Below are positions 45,473 through 54,371 of a stretch of 64,000 bases of DNA, piece by piece. The DNA is from Alphaproteobacteria bacterium (GTDB lineage Bacteria > Pseudomonadota > Alphaproteobacteria > Micropepsales > Micropepsaceae). Location: contig JAGOBA010000012.1 in assembly GCA_017983635.1 (NCBI GenBank), positions 62,001 to 126,000 on the forward strand. The letters run 5' to 3'. A program made the translations under genes and the position numbers. The notes under the pieces were generated by a model. The model saw only the letters and a program-made list of their open reading frames with translations. It searched no databases and was not told the DNA's origin. The first letter of the stretch is position 1. Each line of letters opens with the position of its first letter.

Positions 45473-46798
45473 ATGACGGCCGAAAGCCACACACCGGAGA
45501 ATTCGCACGGTCCTGCCCCCGGCGACCCGATGCACTTCGTCCCCGTGCTGAAGGCCGACCTAGTCGCCGCCCTCGCGAACGAGAACATCGCCAAGGATCA
45601 ATTCGCCGACTTCCACACCCTCTGCACCTTCTTGGGTGCCTATTTTCATCACGACTTCTACGACGAACTGACCGAGCTAAAGGACCTCTACGCCTGGTTT
45701 GCGCCGAGCGGTCCCCGACCGTTGCGCCGCGACGACCGCGACGCGGAGAGCGCGTACAAGACGTTGGTGTCGACATTCGAAAGCGTCATGGCACGCGCGA
45801 ACTTCATGGAGCTGCCGAAGGCCGAAGTCGGCGCGCTCGGCGGCGACCACCCGCTGCTCGACGTCAAGACCCGCACGCCGTTTGAGGCCTACGAAGCTGT
45901 CCGCATCTTCTACCGCGGCCGCAACACGCAAACCGTCACCCAAGCCGCCGCGCTCGGCTTCAGGGGCAAGCCCGTTGTGCTTGACGGATTCAACGATGTG
46001 GTCGTGTTCGTCCGCTTCCGCCAGGACGTCAGTCAAAAGCGCAAAGGTCTAAGTCTAACCCGTGGCCGCCAAGCCCTCCCGGGCGGCGCCGAACCCGGCA
46101 GCATCATGGTCAAGTACTTTCGCAATATCACACGCGTCGAGTTGCCGATGCTGCTGCCGGAAGTGAATGTTGTGATGAGCCGCAAAGATGCGTTCCTGCT
46201 CGGCGGCCCCGCACTCTTGGGCGGTATCCCTGTCGCGCTGAACATTGTACCCGCGCTGTCCGTTGTCTTCCTCGTGATCGGTGCTTATCTCGGCATCTCC
46301 GGTGCGGTAACGCAAGACAAGCTGATGAAAGCAGTCGGTGCCCTCTCAGTTTTGATCGGCGCGGGTGCTTTCATGTTTCGTCAGTACTCGAACTATTCCT
46401 TCCGCAAGTTGAAGTACCAAAAGAAGGTCGCCGACAACATCTACTTCAAGAACGTCACCAACGATGCCGGCGTCTTCGAAACGCTGATCGGCACCGCCGA
46501 GGACCAAGAAGTGAAAGAGGTCATCCTCGCCTACCACGCGCTGCACGCCTGGGGGCCGGCCGCGCATGCGGGCGAACTCGACCGCCGTATCGAGGCATGG
46601 CTCAAGACCACGTTTGGCGTGAATATCGATTTCGAGGTCTCCGACGCCCTTTCGAAACTCGAAGGATTGGGCTTCCTGACCCAGAAAGACGGTAAAATGG
46701 CGGTCATCCCCCTGCCCGACGCCCTCGCCCGTCTCGACACGCTCTGGGATCGGCTCTACGACTTCTCCAAGTCGGCGCACGTCCACGCCGCAGCATGA
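45473..46798 (+). CDS. DUF3754 (TMEM143-like) membrane protein
   Basis: A 441-residue protein. FEAYEAVRIFYRGRNTQ, YFRNITRVELPMLLPE and a C-terminal YHALHAWGP segment match the DUF3754/TMEM143 family of unknown function. Two membrane helices are predicted (about residues 240-275 and 280-305). GGGAGA precedes the ATG. It is the first gene of a plus-strand run; the cyclase gene follows after 17 bases, so they probably form an operon. The divergent upstream gap is 259 bases and should hold the promoter. Confidence 0.8.
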   Translation: MTAESHTPENSHGPAPGDPMHFVPVLKADLVAALANENIAKDQFADFHTLCTFLGAYFHHDFYDELTELKDLYAWFAPSGPRPLRRDDRDAESAYKTLVSTFESVMARANFMELPKAEVGALGGDHPLLDVKTRTPFEAYEAVRIFYRGRNTQTVTQAAALGFRGKPVVLDGFNDVVVFVRFRQDVSQKRKGLSLTRGRQALPGGAEPGSIMVKYFRNITRVELPMLLPEVNVVMSRKDAFLLGGPALLGGIPVALNIVPALSVVFLVIGAYLGISGAVTQDKLMKAVGALSVLIGAGAFMFRQYSNYSFRKLKYQKKVADNIYFKNVTNDAGVFETLIGTAEDQEVKEVILAYHALHAWGPAAHAGELDRRIEAWLKTTFGVNIDFEVSDALSKLEGLGFLTQKDGKMAVIPLPDALARLDTLWDRLYDFSKSAHVHAAA

Positions 46799-46815
46799 GG
46801 GGCTAATCGGGGGAC

Positions 46816-49149
46816 ATGGCACAACGCGACACCACCACGCGCGAAAGCGCGCTCGCGATGGCCGGCCTCTCCGGCCTGCTCAGGTGGCTGGGGATCGTGC
46901 CGTGGGCGATGCTTGCGTTTGCAACGCTGATTCACGCCTTTGATCCCGGCAACGTCGTCGAGTCGCTGCGAACCCAAGTCTTCGACTTCTATCAACGCGC
47001 AAGCCCAAGACCCTACGTCAATCCCAACGACACAATCGGGCTGCAAGTTCGCTACGTCGACATCGACGAGGAGAGTATTAAGCGCATCGGTCAGTGGCCT
47101 TGGCCAAGATCGACAGTCGCCAAACTCGTTCGCAATCTGGGTGAGATGGGGACCGCCGTCGTTGCCTTCGACATCGTCTTCGCCGAGGCCGACAATACTT
47201 CACCCGAGCAGCTGGCAAAGCGCCTGCCTCCTGGCACGGAGTGGGATGCAACACGACAACAATTAAGCGGCCTGCCCCGCAACGACGCGATCCTGACCGA
47301 CGCGATCAAATCCGTTTCGACGGTAACCGGCTTTGCCTTCAACAACGAAAGCGGCGGCCGTGCACCGCGGCGAACAGGTGGTGAATCCGTCCTGGGCGAT
47401 GGCAAACCGCTTGCCGCGCTCCCGCGCCAAATCGGCGTCACCACGACAATGCCCGAACTTGAAGAAGCCGCCGCCGGCAATGGCTCATTCAACGTAGTCA
47501 TCTCGCAGCGCGAGGATTTGGTCGTCCGCAAGGTTCCGCTGCTGTTCAAATACCAAAACAAGATCTACCCAAGCCTGACCTTGGAAGTCCTGCGTGTCCT
47601 CACGGAAAAGATCGGTCAACGCGGAACTTTGCTGATCTCAACGCCGGGAACCGACAAAGAGGTCGCAGCCGGCAACGCGGACAGAATCATCTCGCTGCGC
47701 ATTGGCGACATCGTCATTCCAACGACCGAGAATGCGGAGCTTTGGCTTCACTACACCGACGAGGAGAGCGCGAAGAAGGCGACGTTCAAGCGGGCGATAC
47801 CGGCTTGGCAAGTTCTTGACGGTACGGCCGATCGCTCGCTGCTTGAAAGCTCCGCGGTGTTCATTGGAACCAGCGCGCCGGGCCTGCTCGACCTTCGTCC
47901 GACGCCGACAAATCCCGCTATGCCCGGCGTCGAAGTACACGTGCAGGCCCTGGAACAGATGCTCTTGGGCCACCATCTGGAGCGCCCCGACTTTGCGCTT
48001 GGCTTTGAGCTCATCTTCGCAACCTTGATCGGGCTTGGCGTGTTGCTCCTGATCGTACGTGTCCCGGTCTTCTGGATCGCAAGCGTAGCGATACTCGCCG
48101 TGGTCTTCGCAGTGGGCTTTTCATGGTACGCGTTTACGCAATGGCATTGGCTTGTTGATCCGATCGCGGCCTCCGTAAACATCGCCCTCGTCTTCGCCTC
48201 CGCCAGCCTCGTCAAGTTCATGCGCACCGAGGCGGAGCGCCGCACGGTGCGCAGCGCCTTCGCGCAGTACCTGCCGCCCGATGTTGTGGAGAGCATCGCC
48301 AACGACCCGTCGAAACTGAAACTCGGCGGCGAGACGCGCGAACTCTCGATCATGTTCTGCGACATCCGCGGCTTCACCCCGATCGCCGAAAGCTTCCGCG
48401 CCGACCCGCAAGGCCTGACCAAGCTCATCAACCGTGCGCTCACCCCACTCTCGCGCGAGGTGCTGAACCACCACGGCACAATCGACAAGTATATCGGCGA
48501 CTGCGTCATGGCGTTCTGGAACGCGCCGCTTGACGATGCCGATCACGCGACGCATGCCTGCGAATGCGCGCTCGCCATGATGGACGCGCTCATCGTGCTG
48601 AACCAGGAACTGACGGCCGAAGGCTTTTACAAGTCCCACAAGGTCAATCAAATCGACGTCTCGATCGGCCTGAACACTGGCACCTGCGTCGTCGGCAATA
48701 TGGGCTCCGAACTGCGCTTCGACTATTCGGCGCTGGGCGATGCCGTCAACATCTCCGCCCGCATCCAATCCTTCGCCGGCAACTACGGCTTCCCGATCGC
48801 GATCGGCGAAGACACCGAGATGATCGTGAATGAGAAGTTCGCCTTCCTCGAACTCGACTACATCGCCGTTAAGGGTCGCGCCACGCCGACACACATCTAC
48901 GCCCTGATGGGCCACGCCCACGTGCGCGAAACAAAGACGTTCCAGGACATCGAAGCGATACTGCAAGTCCTGTTCGCGGCCTTCCGCTCAAAGGATTGGG
49001 CTGGCGCTAGAGACGCCATCGCCCGCGGCCGTAGCCTCACCGGCGCCCCGGCTGCGATCTTCGACACTTATGAATCGCGCATCAATCACTACGAGCACGA
49101 ACCGCCGCCCAAGAATTGGGACGGCGCCTGGTCGGCCAAGGAAAAGTGA
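46816..49149 (+). CDS. CHASE2-domain nucleotide cyclase
   Basis: A 777-residue membrane-bound sensor-cyclase. An N-terminal helix (about 28-46) is followed by a CHASE2 extracytoplasmic sensor domain (YVDIDEESIKRIGQWPWPRSTV through FIGTSAPGLLD) and a trio of helices (about 385-465). The C-terminal class III cyclase domain (about 495-700) has ELSIMFCDIRGFTPI (first metal Asp), DKYIGDCVMAFWNAP and DYSALGDAVNISARIQ. It likely makes cAMP; Lys/Asp substrate-selecting residues were not resolved. Its stop overlaps the epimerase start (GTGA). Confidence 0.93.
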   Translation: MAQRDTTTRESALAMAGLSGLLRWLGIVPWAMLAFATLIHAFDPGNVVESLRTQVFDFYQRASPRPYVNPNDTIGLQVRYVDIDEESIKRIGQWPWPRSTVAKLVRNLGEMGTAVVAFDIVFAEADNTSPEQLAKRLPPGTEWDATRQQLSGLPRNDAILTDAIKSVSTVTGFAFNNESGGRAPRRTGGESVLGDGKPLAALPRQIGVTTTMPELEEAAAGNGSFNVVISQREDLVVRKVPLLFKYQNKIYPSLTLEVLRVLTEKIGQRGTLLISTPGTDKEVAAGNADRIISLRIGDIVIPTTENAELWLHYTDEESAKKATFKRAIPAWQVLDGTADRSLLESSAVFIGTSAPGLLDLRPTPTNPAMPGVEVHVQALEQMLLGHHLERPDFALGFELIFATLIGLGVLLLIVRVPVFWIASVAILAVVFAVGFSWYAFTQWHWLVDPIAASVNIALVFASASLVKFMRTEAERRTVRSAFAQYLPPDVVESIANDPSKLKLGGETRELSIMFCDIRGFTPIAESFRADPQGLTKLINRALTPLSREVLNHHGTIDKYIGDCVMAFWNAPLDDADHATHACECALAMMDALIVLNQELTAEGFYKSHKVNQIDVSIGLNTGTCVVGNMGSELRFDYSALGDAVNISARIQSFAGNYGFPIAIGEDTEMIVNEKFAFLELDYIAVKGRATPTHIYALMGHAHVRETKTFQDIEAILQVLFAAFRSKDWAGARDAIARGRSLTGAPAAIFDTYESRINHYEHEPPPKNWDGAWSAKEK

Positions 49150-50126
49150 GCGCGCGGCTCGCCGTCGCCGACGAGCGCTGGCCGCTGCGCGAACCCTTCC
49201 GCATCTCGCGCGGCACTAAAACCGAAGCCCACGTCGTCGTCGCCACCATCGAACGCGGGGGCCGCCTCGGGCGCGGCGAGTGCGTGCCCTACGCCCGTTA
49301 CGGCGAAACCGTCACCGGCGTGATCGCAACGATCGAGTCCGCGCGCAACGACATCGAAGCCGGCGCCACGCGCCAAGATCTGCTCCGCCTGATGAGGCCC
49401 GGCGCCGCCCGGAACGCCCTCGACTGCGCACTCTGGGACCTAGAAGCCAAAGAGGCCGGCCGCCGCGTGTGGGACCTGGCCGGTCTCCCCGAGCCCCGCC
49501 CCGCAACGACCGCCCTCACGATCGCGCTTAACGAACCCGCCGCAATGGCTGCCGCAACCCACGCCGCGAACGCGCCGCTCCTCAAGGTGAAGCTTGGGAG
49601 CGCCGACGACATGACCCGCCTCGCCGCAGTCCGCGCGGCAAGCCCCACCGCCACTCTCATCGTCGATCCCAATGAAGCCTGGAGCTTCGACCAACTCGAA
49701 AGCTACGGCGCGCAATTGAACCGCCTCGGCGTCACATTGATTGAACAACCGCTGCCCGCCGACGCCGACGCAAACCTCGCCGGCCACTCCTCGCCGGTCC
49801 CGATCTGCGCCGACGAAGCCCTGCACACCGCAGCCGACCTGCGCGGCATCGCCGGCAAATACGCCGCCATCAACATCAAGCTCGACAAGACCGGCGGCCT
49901 GACCGCGGCCCTCGAACTCGCACGCGAAGCACAAAATTCGGGATTGTCGATCATGATCGGCTGCATGGTGTCGACGTCCCTTTCCATGGCCCCCGCCTTT
50001 GTGCTTTCAAGCATGGCGCACTTCATCGATTTGGACGGCCCCTTGCTCCTCGCCAAAGATCGCCAGCCCGGCATCCGCTACGACGGCACACGCATGTTCG
50101 CGCCTGCGCGCGAACTGTGGGGTTGA
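49146..50126 (+). CDS. Dipeptide epimerase (L-Ala-D/L-Glu epimerase-like)
   Basis: 326 residues from GTG at 49146, which overlaps the cyclase stop. An enolase-superfamily muconate lactonising-type enzyme. The KxK base is APLLKVKLGS, metal ligands are IVDPNEAW (Asp), LIEQPLP (Glu) and CADEALH (Asp), and the second Lys is INIKLDKTGG. Reads as L-Ala-D/L-Glu epimerase (murein recycling) or N-acetyl-D-Glu racemase DgcA. The neighbouring M14-like peptidase favours murein-peptide recycling; a dgcN-like gene is not adjacent. Confidence 0.87.
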   Translation: MSARLAVADERWPLREPFRISRGTKTEAHVVVATIERGGRLGRGECVPYARYGETVTGVIATIESARNDIEAGATRQDLLRLMRPGAARNALDCALWDLEAKEAGRRVWDLAGLPEPRPATTALTIALNEPAAMAAATHAANAPLLKVKLGSADDMTRLAAVRAASPTATLIVDPNEAWSFDQLESYGAQLNRLGVTLIEQPLPADADANLAGHSSPVPICADEALHTAADLRGIAGKYAAINIKLDKTGGLTAALELAREAQNSGLSIMIGCMVSTSLSMAPAFVLSSMAHFIDLDGPLLLAKDRQPGIRYDGTRMFAPARELWG

Positions 50127-50128
50127 TC

Positions 50129-51211
50129 ATGAGCAAAGACTTCTTCGCCGCCAACTACACCGAGGCCCGGCAAAAATTCCTGGCCGCGGCAACGGCGCGG
50201 GGCTGCACGCTCACCGCACACCTGAACCCGCACGCCAAGGGCCCGAACGGCGAGGACCTGAATGTCGACGTCGCAGTCGCAGGCCCTGCCGGCGGGAAGG
50301 TCGGCCTGCTTCTGATCTCCGGCACGCACGGCGTCGAGGCGTATGCTGGCTCCGCCTGCCAGGTCGGCTGGCTTAAGAACAACCGCAACGACGCTTGGCC
50401 GCCCGAACTTAAAGTCGTGATGATCCACGCACTGAACCCCTACGGCTTCGCGTGGAACCGCCGCGTCACCGAAGATAACGTCGACCTGAACCGCAATTTC
50501 GTCGACCACAGCGCGCCCTACCCGACGAACGGCGGCTACGAACAACTGAAGCTCGCGATCGCCCCGCCCGACCTTGGCGCGGAAACCTTGCGCCGCGGCA
50601 GCGAACTCTTCCGCGACTTCATCAAGGAATATGGCCCCTTCACGATGCAGGAAGCGGTCAGCAAAGGCCAATACGCCCACCCGGACGGCATGTACTTCGG
50701 CGGCAACCGCGAACAATGGTCGGCCGGCATCGTCAAGCACGTCGTCCGCCGCGAACTTGCGCATTGCCGGCGAGTCGGCGTCATCGACTTCCACACCGGC
50801 CTTGGCCCCTATGGCCACGGTGAACTCATCAGCGAAGAATCACCCGAGACGCCGGCCTACGCCCGCGCCAAAGCGTGGTGGCCCGACATCTGCTCGACGC
50901 AAGCCGGGGACTCTGTTTCCGCGGCCGTGCTGGGCTCGATCGATTCTTGCATCCCGGGCCTCCTGCTGCGCAGCGACGTCGCGATGGCGTGCCTGGAGTT
51001 CGGTACCGTCTCGACGTTTGAGGTTTTCATGGCTCTTCGCGCCGACAACTGGCTCCACACCCTGGGCGATCCCAAAGGCCCCGAAGCCGCCGAAATCAAG
51101 GCCCAAATCCGCGGCGCCTTCTACCCGGACCGAGATGACTGGAAAGACATGATCTGGAGGCGCGGCGAAGCCGTCATGTCCCAAGCGATTGCAGGGCTAA
51201 CCGCACCCTGA
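50129..51211 (+). CDS. DUF2817/M14-like metallopeptidase
   Basis: A 360-residue protein from the ATG at 50129, two bases after the epimerase stop. DUF2817 belongs to the carboxypeptidase A-like (M14) superfamily. The zinc site is visible: HxxE in ISGTHGVEAYAGS, the distant His in VIDFHTGLG and the catalytic Glu in CLEFGTVS. NVDLNRNFVDHS gives the substrate Arg/Asn. In E. coli, the M14 amidase MpaA and the epimerase YcjG are neighbours and act in sequence on murein peptides, so a similar pairing is inferred here. Confidence 0.82.
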   Translation: MSKDFFAANYTEARQKFLAAATARGCTLTAHLNPHAKGPNGEDLNVDVAVAGPAGGKVGLLLISGTHGVEAYAGSACQVGWLKNNRNDAWPPELKVVMIHALNPYGFAWNRRVTEDNVDLNRNFVDHSAPYPTNGGYEQLKLAIAPPDLGAETLRRGSELFRDFIKEYGPFTMQEAVSKGQYAHPDGMYFGGNREQWSAGIVKHVVRRELAHCRRVGVIDFHTGLGPYGHGELISEESPETPAYARAKAWWPDICSTQAGDSVSAAVLGSIDSCIPGLLLRSDVAMACLEFGTVSTFEVFMALRADNWLHTLGDPKGPEAAEIKAQIRGAFYPDRDDWKDMIWRRGEAVMSQAIAGLTAP

Positions 51212-51276
51212 GCCCCCTTGCGCTAAGGGTCATCGATGCGACACACTGCACCGGTTAGCCATCCAGAGGTGCTCCC

Positions 51277-51357
51277 ATGAAAAAAGCCTGGCGCAAGCCC
51301 AAAGTCCGCGAAATCTCGGCCGCGATGGAAATCAACTGCTACTGCTCCGCCGAATAG
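51277..51357 (+). CDS. pqqA: PQQ precursor peptide PqqA
   Basis: A 26-residue peptide (MKKAWRKPKVREISAAMEIN, then CYCSAE), too short for normal ORF searches. The Glu and Tyr that are cross-linked to form pyrroloquinoline quinone are the E and Y of EINCY (ExxxY). Two cysteines flank this Tyr, which is unusual. AGAGGT lies 6-11 bases before the ATG. It is the first of five pqq genes, 65 bases after the DUF2817 gene; no separate terminator was found in that gap. Confidence 0.95.
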   Translation: MKKAWRKPKVREISAAMEINCYCSAE

Positions 51358-51433
51358 CTAGCCAACTCGTGTCATGGTCCGCGCAGGCGGACCACCCACG
51401 ACTTTCGTGCCGCGACATGGCCCGCGACATCCC

Positions 51434-52318
51434 ATGAAAGTCATCGTGCTCGGCGCGGGAGCCGGCGGCGGCTTCCCGCAATGGAATGCAGCGAGCCCCA
51501 ACAACGCCCGCGCCTTCGCCCGAGATCCCGCCGTACCACAGGCCACGCAGTGCAGCCTCGCCGTCTCCGCCAACGGCGAAGACTGGCTGCTGCTGAACGC
51601 CTCCCCCGACATCCGCCAGCAGATCCTCGCGACCCCCGAACTGCACCCGAAGTCTGCACCGCGCTCCTCGCCGATCAAGGCCGTCATCTTGACCGGCGCC
51701 GACGTCGACGCGATCGCGGGCCTCCTGACGCTTCGCGAACGCCAAGCCTTCACCGTCTGGTCCGCGGGTTATGTCCGCCGCACCATCGCGGCCAACCCGA
51801 TCTTCGGCGTCCTCGACAAGACGCTCGTGCGCTTCGAAACAATCTCGGAGACTTTCGAGCCCGTGCCCGGCCTTCGCTGCCGCCCGGTCGCGAGCCCCGG
51901 CAAACCGCCGCTCTACCTCGAACGCGAGGAAGGCATCGGCCCCGCCGAGGGCGCCTCGATCGGCGTGCGCGTGATCGACGCCAACGGCCGCTCGCTGGTT
52001 TTCCTCCCCTCATGCGCCGAAATGTCCTCCGACCTCGGCAAAGCGATTGACGGCGCCGACGCTCTGTTCTTCGATGGTACGATGTACACGGACGATGAGA
52101 TGATCCGCTCCGGCGAGGGCGAAAAGACCGCCCGCCGCATGGGCCACGTCGCGATGACCGATGCCGTGCGCGCTCTCAGCAATGTGAAGGTGGGCAGTCG
52201 CTACTTCATCCACATCAACAACTCGAACCCCACCCTGAACCGCATGTCGCCGGAGCGCAAAGCGATCGAAGCCGTCGGCTGGCACATCGCCGAAGACGGC
52301 ATGAGGATCGAGTTGTGA
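51434..52318 (+). CDS. pqqB: PqqB, MBL-fold PQQ biosynthesis protein
   Basis: 294 residues from the ATG at 51434. N-terminal MKVIVLGAGAGGGFPQWN is typical PqqB, an iron-dependent hydroxylase that modifies the PqqA tyrosine. The metal region reads VILTGADVDAIAGLLTLRE; most PqqB proteins have DHxxGLL there, so a usual His is Ala (GCG codon). The later MGHVAMTD and YFIHINNSNPTLN histidines are present. The change may reduce or alter activity. Its end overlaps the pqqC start (GTGA). Confidence 0.94.
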   Translation: MKVIVLGAGAGGGFPQWNAASPNNARAFARDPAVPQATQCSLAVSANGEDWLLLNASPDIRQQILATPELHPKSAPRSSPIKAVILTGADVDAIAGLLTLRERQAFTVWSAGYVRRTIAANPIFGVLDKTLVRFETISETFEPVPGLRCRPVASPGKPPLYLEREEGIGPAEGASIGVRVIDANGRSLVFLPSCAEMSSDLGKAIDGADALFFDGTMYTDDEMIRSGEGEKTARRMGHVAMTDAVRALSNVKVGSRYFIHINNSNPTLNRMSPERKAIEAVGWHIAEDGMRIEL

Positions 52319-53037
52319 AGCTCCTCTCGCCCGCCGAATTCGAAGCCCGCTTCAGAGCCATTGGTGCCGAGCGCTACCACAACCTCCACCCATTCCACCG
52401 CGCGTTGCACGACGGCAAGCTCAACAAGGGCCAGGTGCAAGCCTGGGCACTTAATCGCTACGTCTACCAGTCGCGCATTCCGATCAAAGATGCCGTCATC
52501 GTCTCGCGCTTGCCCACTCCCGGACTCCGCGCCACCTGGCGCGTGCGCATCGAAGACCACGACGGAACGAACGGCACCGACGGCGGAATCGCCCGCTGGC
52601 TGAAGCTGACCGATGGGCTCGGCCTCGACCGCGCGATGGTGATCTCGGAAGACGAGGCACTCCCCGCCACGATCTTCGCCGCCGACGCGTACGTCCATTT
52701 CGTCCGCGACAAGACCGTGCTGGAGGCCGTGGCCTCTTCGCTCACCGAAATGTTCGCGCCGAAAATCATCGCCGAACGGGTCGAGGGCATGCTGGCCGGC
52801 TACAACTTCGTCTCGCGCGAAACGCTCGCCTACTTCGGTGCGCGCATGACGCAGGCTCCGCGCGACGCCGACTTCGCGCTGAAATACTGCATTGAGCACG
52901 CCCGCACCTCCGAATTGCAAACGCTTTGCCTCAACGCTCTGACGTTCAAGTGCAACGTCCTCTGGGCGATGCTCGACGCCTTGCATCACGCCTACGTAAC
53001 GCCGGGGCACATCCCGCCAGGCGCATTCAAGCCATGA
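52315..53037 (+). CDS. pqqC: PqqC, pyrroloquinoline-quinone synthase
   Basis: A 240-residue all-helical oxidase that performs the final ring closure and eight-electron oxidation to PQQ. It starts with GTG overlapping pqqB. HPFHRALHDGKLNKGQVQAWALNRYVYQ and SRIPIKDAVIVSRL hold the substrate-binding His, Tyr and Arg residues, and the LNALTFKCNVLWAMLDALHHAY tail is standard. The stop overlaps the pqqD start by four bases (ATGA). Confidence 0.96.
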   Translation: MKLLSPAEFEARFRAIGAERYHNLHPFHRALHDGKLNKGQVQAWALNRYVYQSRIPIKDAVIVSRLPTPGLRATWRVRIEDHDGTNGTDGGIARWLKLTDGLGLDRAMVISEDEALPATIFAADAYVHFVRDKTVLEAVASSLTEMFAPKIIAERVEGMLAGYNFVSRETLAYFGARMTQAPRDADFALKYCIEHARTSELQTLCLNALTFKCNVLWAMLDALHHAYVTPGHIPPGAFKP

Positions 53038-53297
53038 TCGACCCGACGCCCCGCCTCGCCCCCGGCGTCAAGCTGCGCCACGACCCGAAACGCGGCGCGG
53101 TGCTGCTCGGCCCTGAGCGCATTCTCGAACTTGATGAAACCGCGCAAGCGATCGTCGCCGCCTTCGACGGCAACAAGCGTGTTTCCGAGATCGCCGCCGC
53201 GCTTGCCAAGGAATACGACGCCAACGCCGACGACATCCGCGCCGACATCGAAGTCCTGCTCAAAGACCTCACCGCAAAGGGCTATGTGAAACCGTGA
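53034..53297 (+). CDS. pqqD: PqqD, PqqA-binding chaperone
   Basis: An 87-residue peptide-binding protein of the RRE family that presents PqqA to PqqE. PRLAPGVKLRHDPKRGAVLLGPE and ILELDETAQAIVAAFDG are the PqqD pattern. The length is normal (about 90). It starts at an ATG overlapping the pqqC stop (ATGA) and its stop overlaps the pqqE GTG. Longer frames upstream are overlap with pqqC. Confidence 0.95.
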   Translation: MIDPTPRLAPGVKLRHDPKRGAVLLGPERILELDETAQAIVAAFDGNKRVSEIAAALAKEYDANADDIRADIEVLLKDLTAKGYVKP

Positions 53298-54370
53298 CCG
53301 AGCTACAGCCGATCGGCCTTCTCGCCGAACTGACGCACCGCTGCCCGCTCGGCTGCCCCTATTGTTCGAACCCGCTCGAACTGACGCGCGCCAACCAAGA
53401 ACTCGACACCAAAACCTGGATACGCGTCTTCGAAGAAGCCGCCGCCCTCGGCATTCTCCACGTGCACCTCTCCGGCGGCGAACCGCTGGCGCGCAAAGAC
53501 TTGGCTGAACTCGTCAACGCCGCGCACCTCGCCGGCCTCTACACGAACCTGATCACCTCCGCCGTCGGCCTGAACGAGCAGCGCCTGGTCGAACTGCGCG
53601 CCGCCGGCCTAGAACACGTGCAGATATCGATCCAAGGCATCGATCCCACCCGCGCGGACGCTGTCGCCCATTACAAGGGCGCCGCACGAGCGAAGCAAGA
53701 AGCCGCCAAACTCGTCGTAGAAGAAGGCCTCGCGCTCACGATCAACGCGGTGATCCATCGCGGTAACATCGCCGACCTGCCCGCTGTCATCGACCTCGCG
53801 GTCGAATGGGGCGCCGGCCGCCTCGAGATCGCCCACGTGCAGTATCACGGCTGGGCGATCCCCAACCGCGCCAGCCTGATGCCATCACGCGAAGAGTTCT
53901 TAACCGCCGCCGCACTCGTCGAAGAGGCGCGCAAGAAACTCGAAGGTACGCTCGTCATCGACCACGTGATGCCCGACTACTATGCCGAACGCCCGAAGGC
54001 CTGCATGGGCGGCTGGGGCCGGCAAGTCATCGTCGTTGCACCAGACGGCCGCGCCCTCCCCTGCCACGCCGCAGCGACGCTCCCCGGCCTCACCTTCGAC
54101 AACGTTAAAGACCAACCCCTCGGAGAGATTTGGAAGACCGGCGACGCCTTCCAAAAATTCCGCGGCACGGCCTGGATGCCCAAACCCTGCCAAGGCTGCG
54201 AGCGCGCCGAACTCGACTGGGGCGGGTGCCGCTGCCAAGCCTTTGCCATCACGGGCGAAGCCGCCAACACCGACCCCGCCTGCACCCTGTCCCCGGAACA
54301 CGGAAAGATGGGCGAGCTTGCAACCGCCGCGCCAAGCTCCACCTACCGCTTCCGCCGCATCGGCGGATAG
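53294..54370 (+). CDS. pqqE: PqqE, radical SAM peptide cross-linking enzyme
   Basis: A 358-residue radical SAM-SPASM enzyme that forms the Glu-Tyr carbon-carbon bond in PqqA. It starts with GTG overlapping pqqD. The radical SAM cluster is CPLGCPYC (residues 17-24). SPASM cysteines are seen in ACMGGWGRQ, LPCHAAATL, KPCQGCERAELDWGGCRC and DPACTLSPE. No pqqF protease follows; the operon ends with a large palindrome. No PQQ-dependent dehydrogenase is in the window. Confidence 0.96.
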   Translation: MTELQPIGLLAELTHRCPLGCPYCSNPLELTRANQELDTKTWIRVFEEAAALGILHVHLSGGEPLARKDLAELVNAAHLAGLYTNLITSAVGLNEQRLVELRAAGLEHVQISIQGIDPTRADAVAHYKGAARAKQEAAKLVVEEGLALTINAVIHRGNIADLPAVIDLAVEWGAGRLEIAHVQYHGWAIPNRASLMPSREEFLTAAALVEEARKKLEGTLVIDHVMPDYYAERPKACMGGWGRQVIVVAPDGRALPCHAAATLPGLTFDNVKDQPLGEIWKTGDAFQKFRGTAWMPKPCQGCERAELDWGGCRCQAFAITGEAANTDPACTLSPEHGKMGELATAAPSSTYRFRRIGG

Positions 54371-54371
54371 C

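Noticed and set aside
51212-51276. Terminator separating the M14-like gene and pqqA
   Set aside because: No stem with a T run was found in this gap, so a strict boundary could not be supported.
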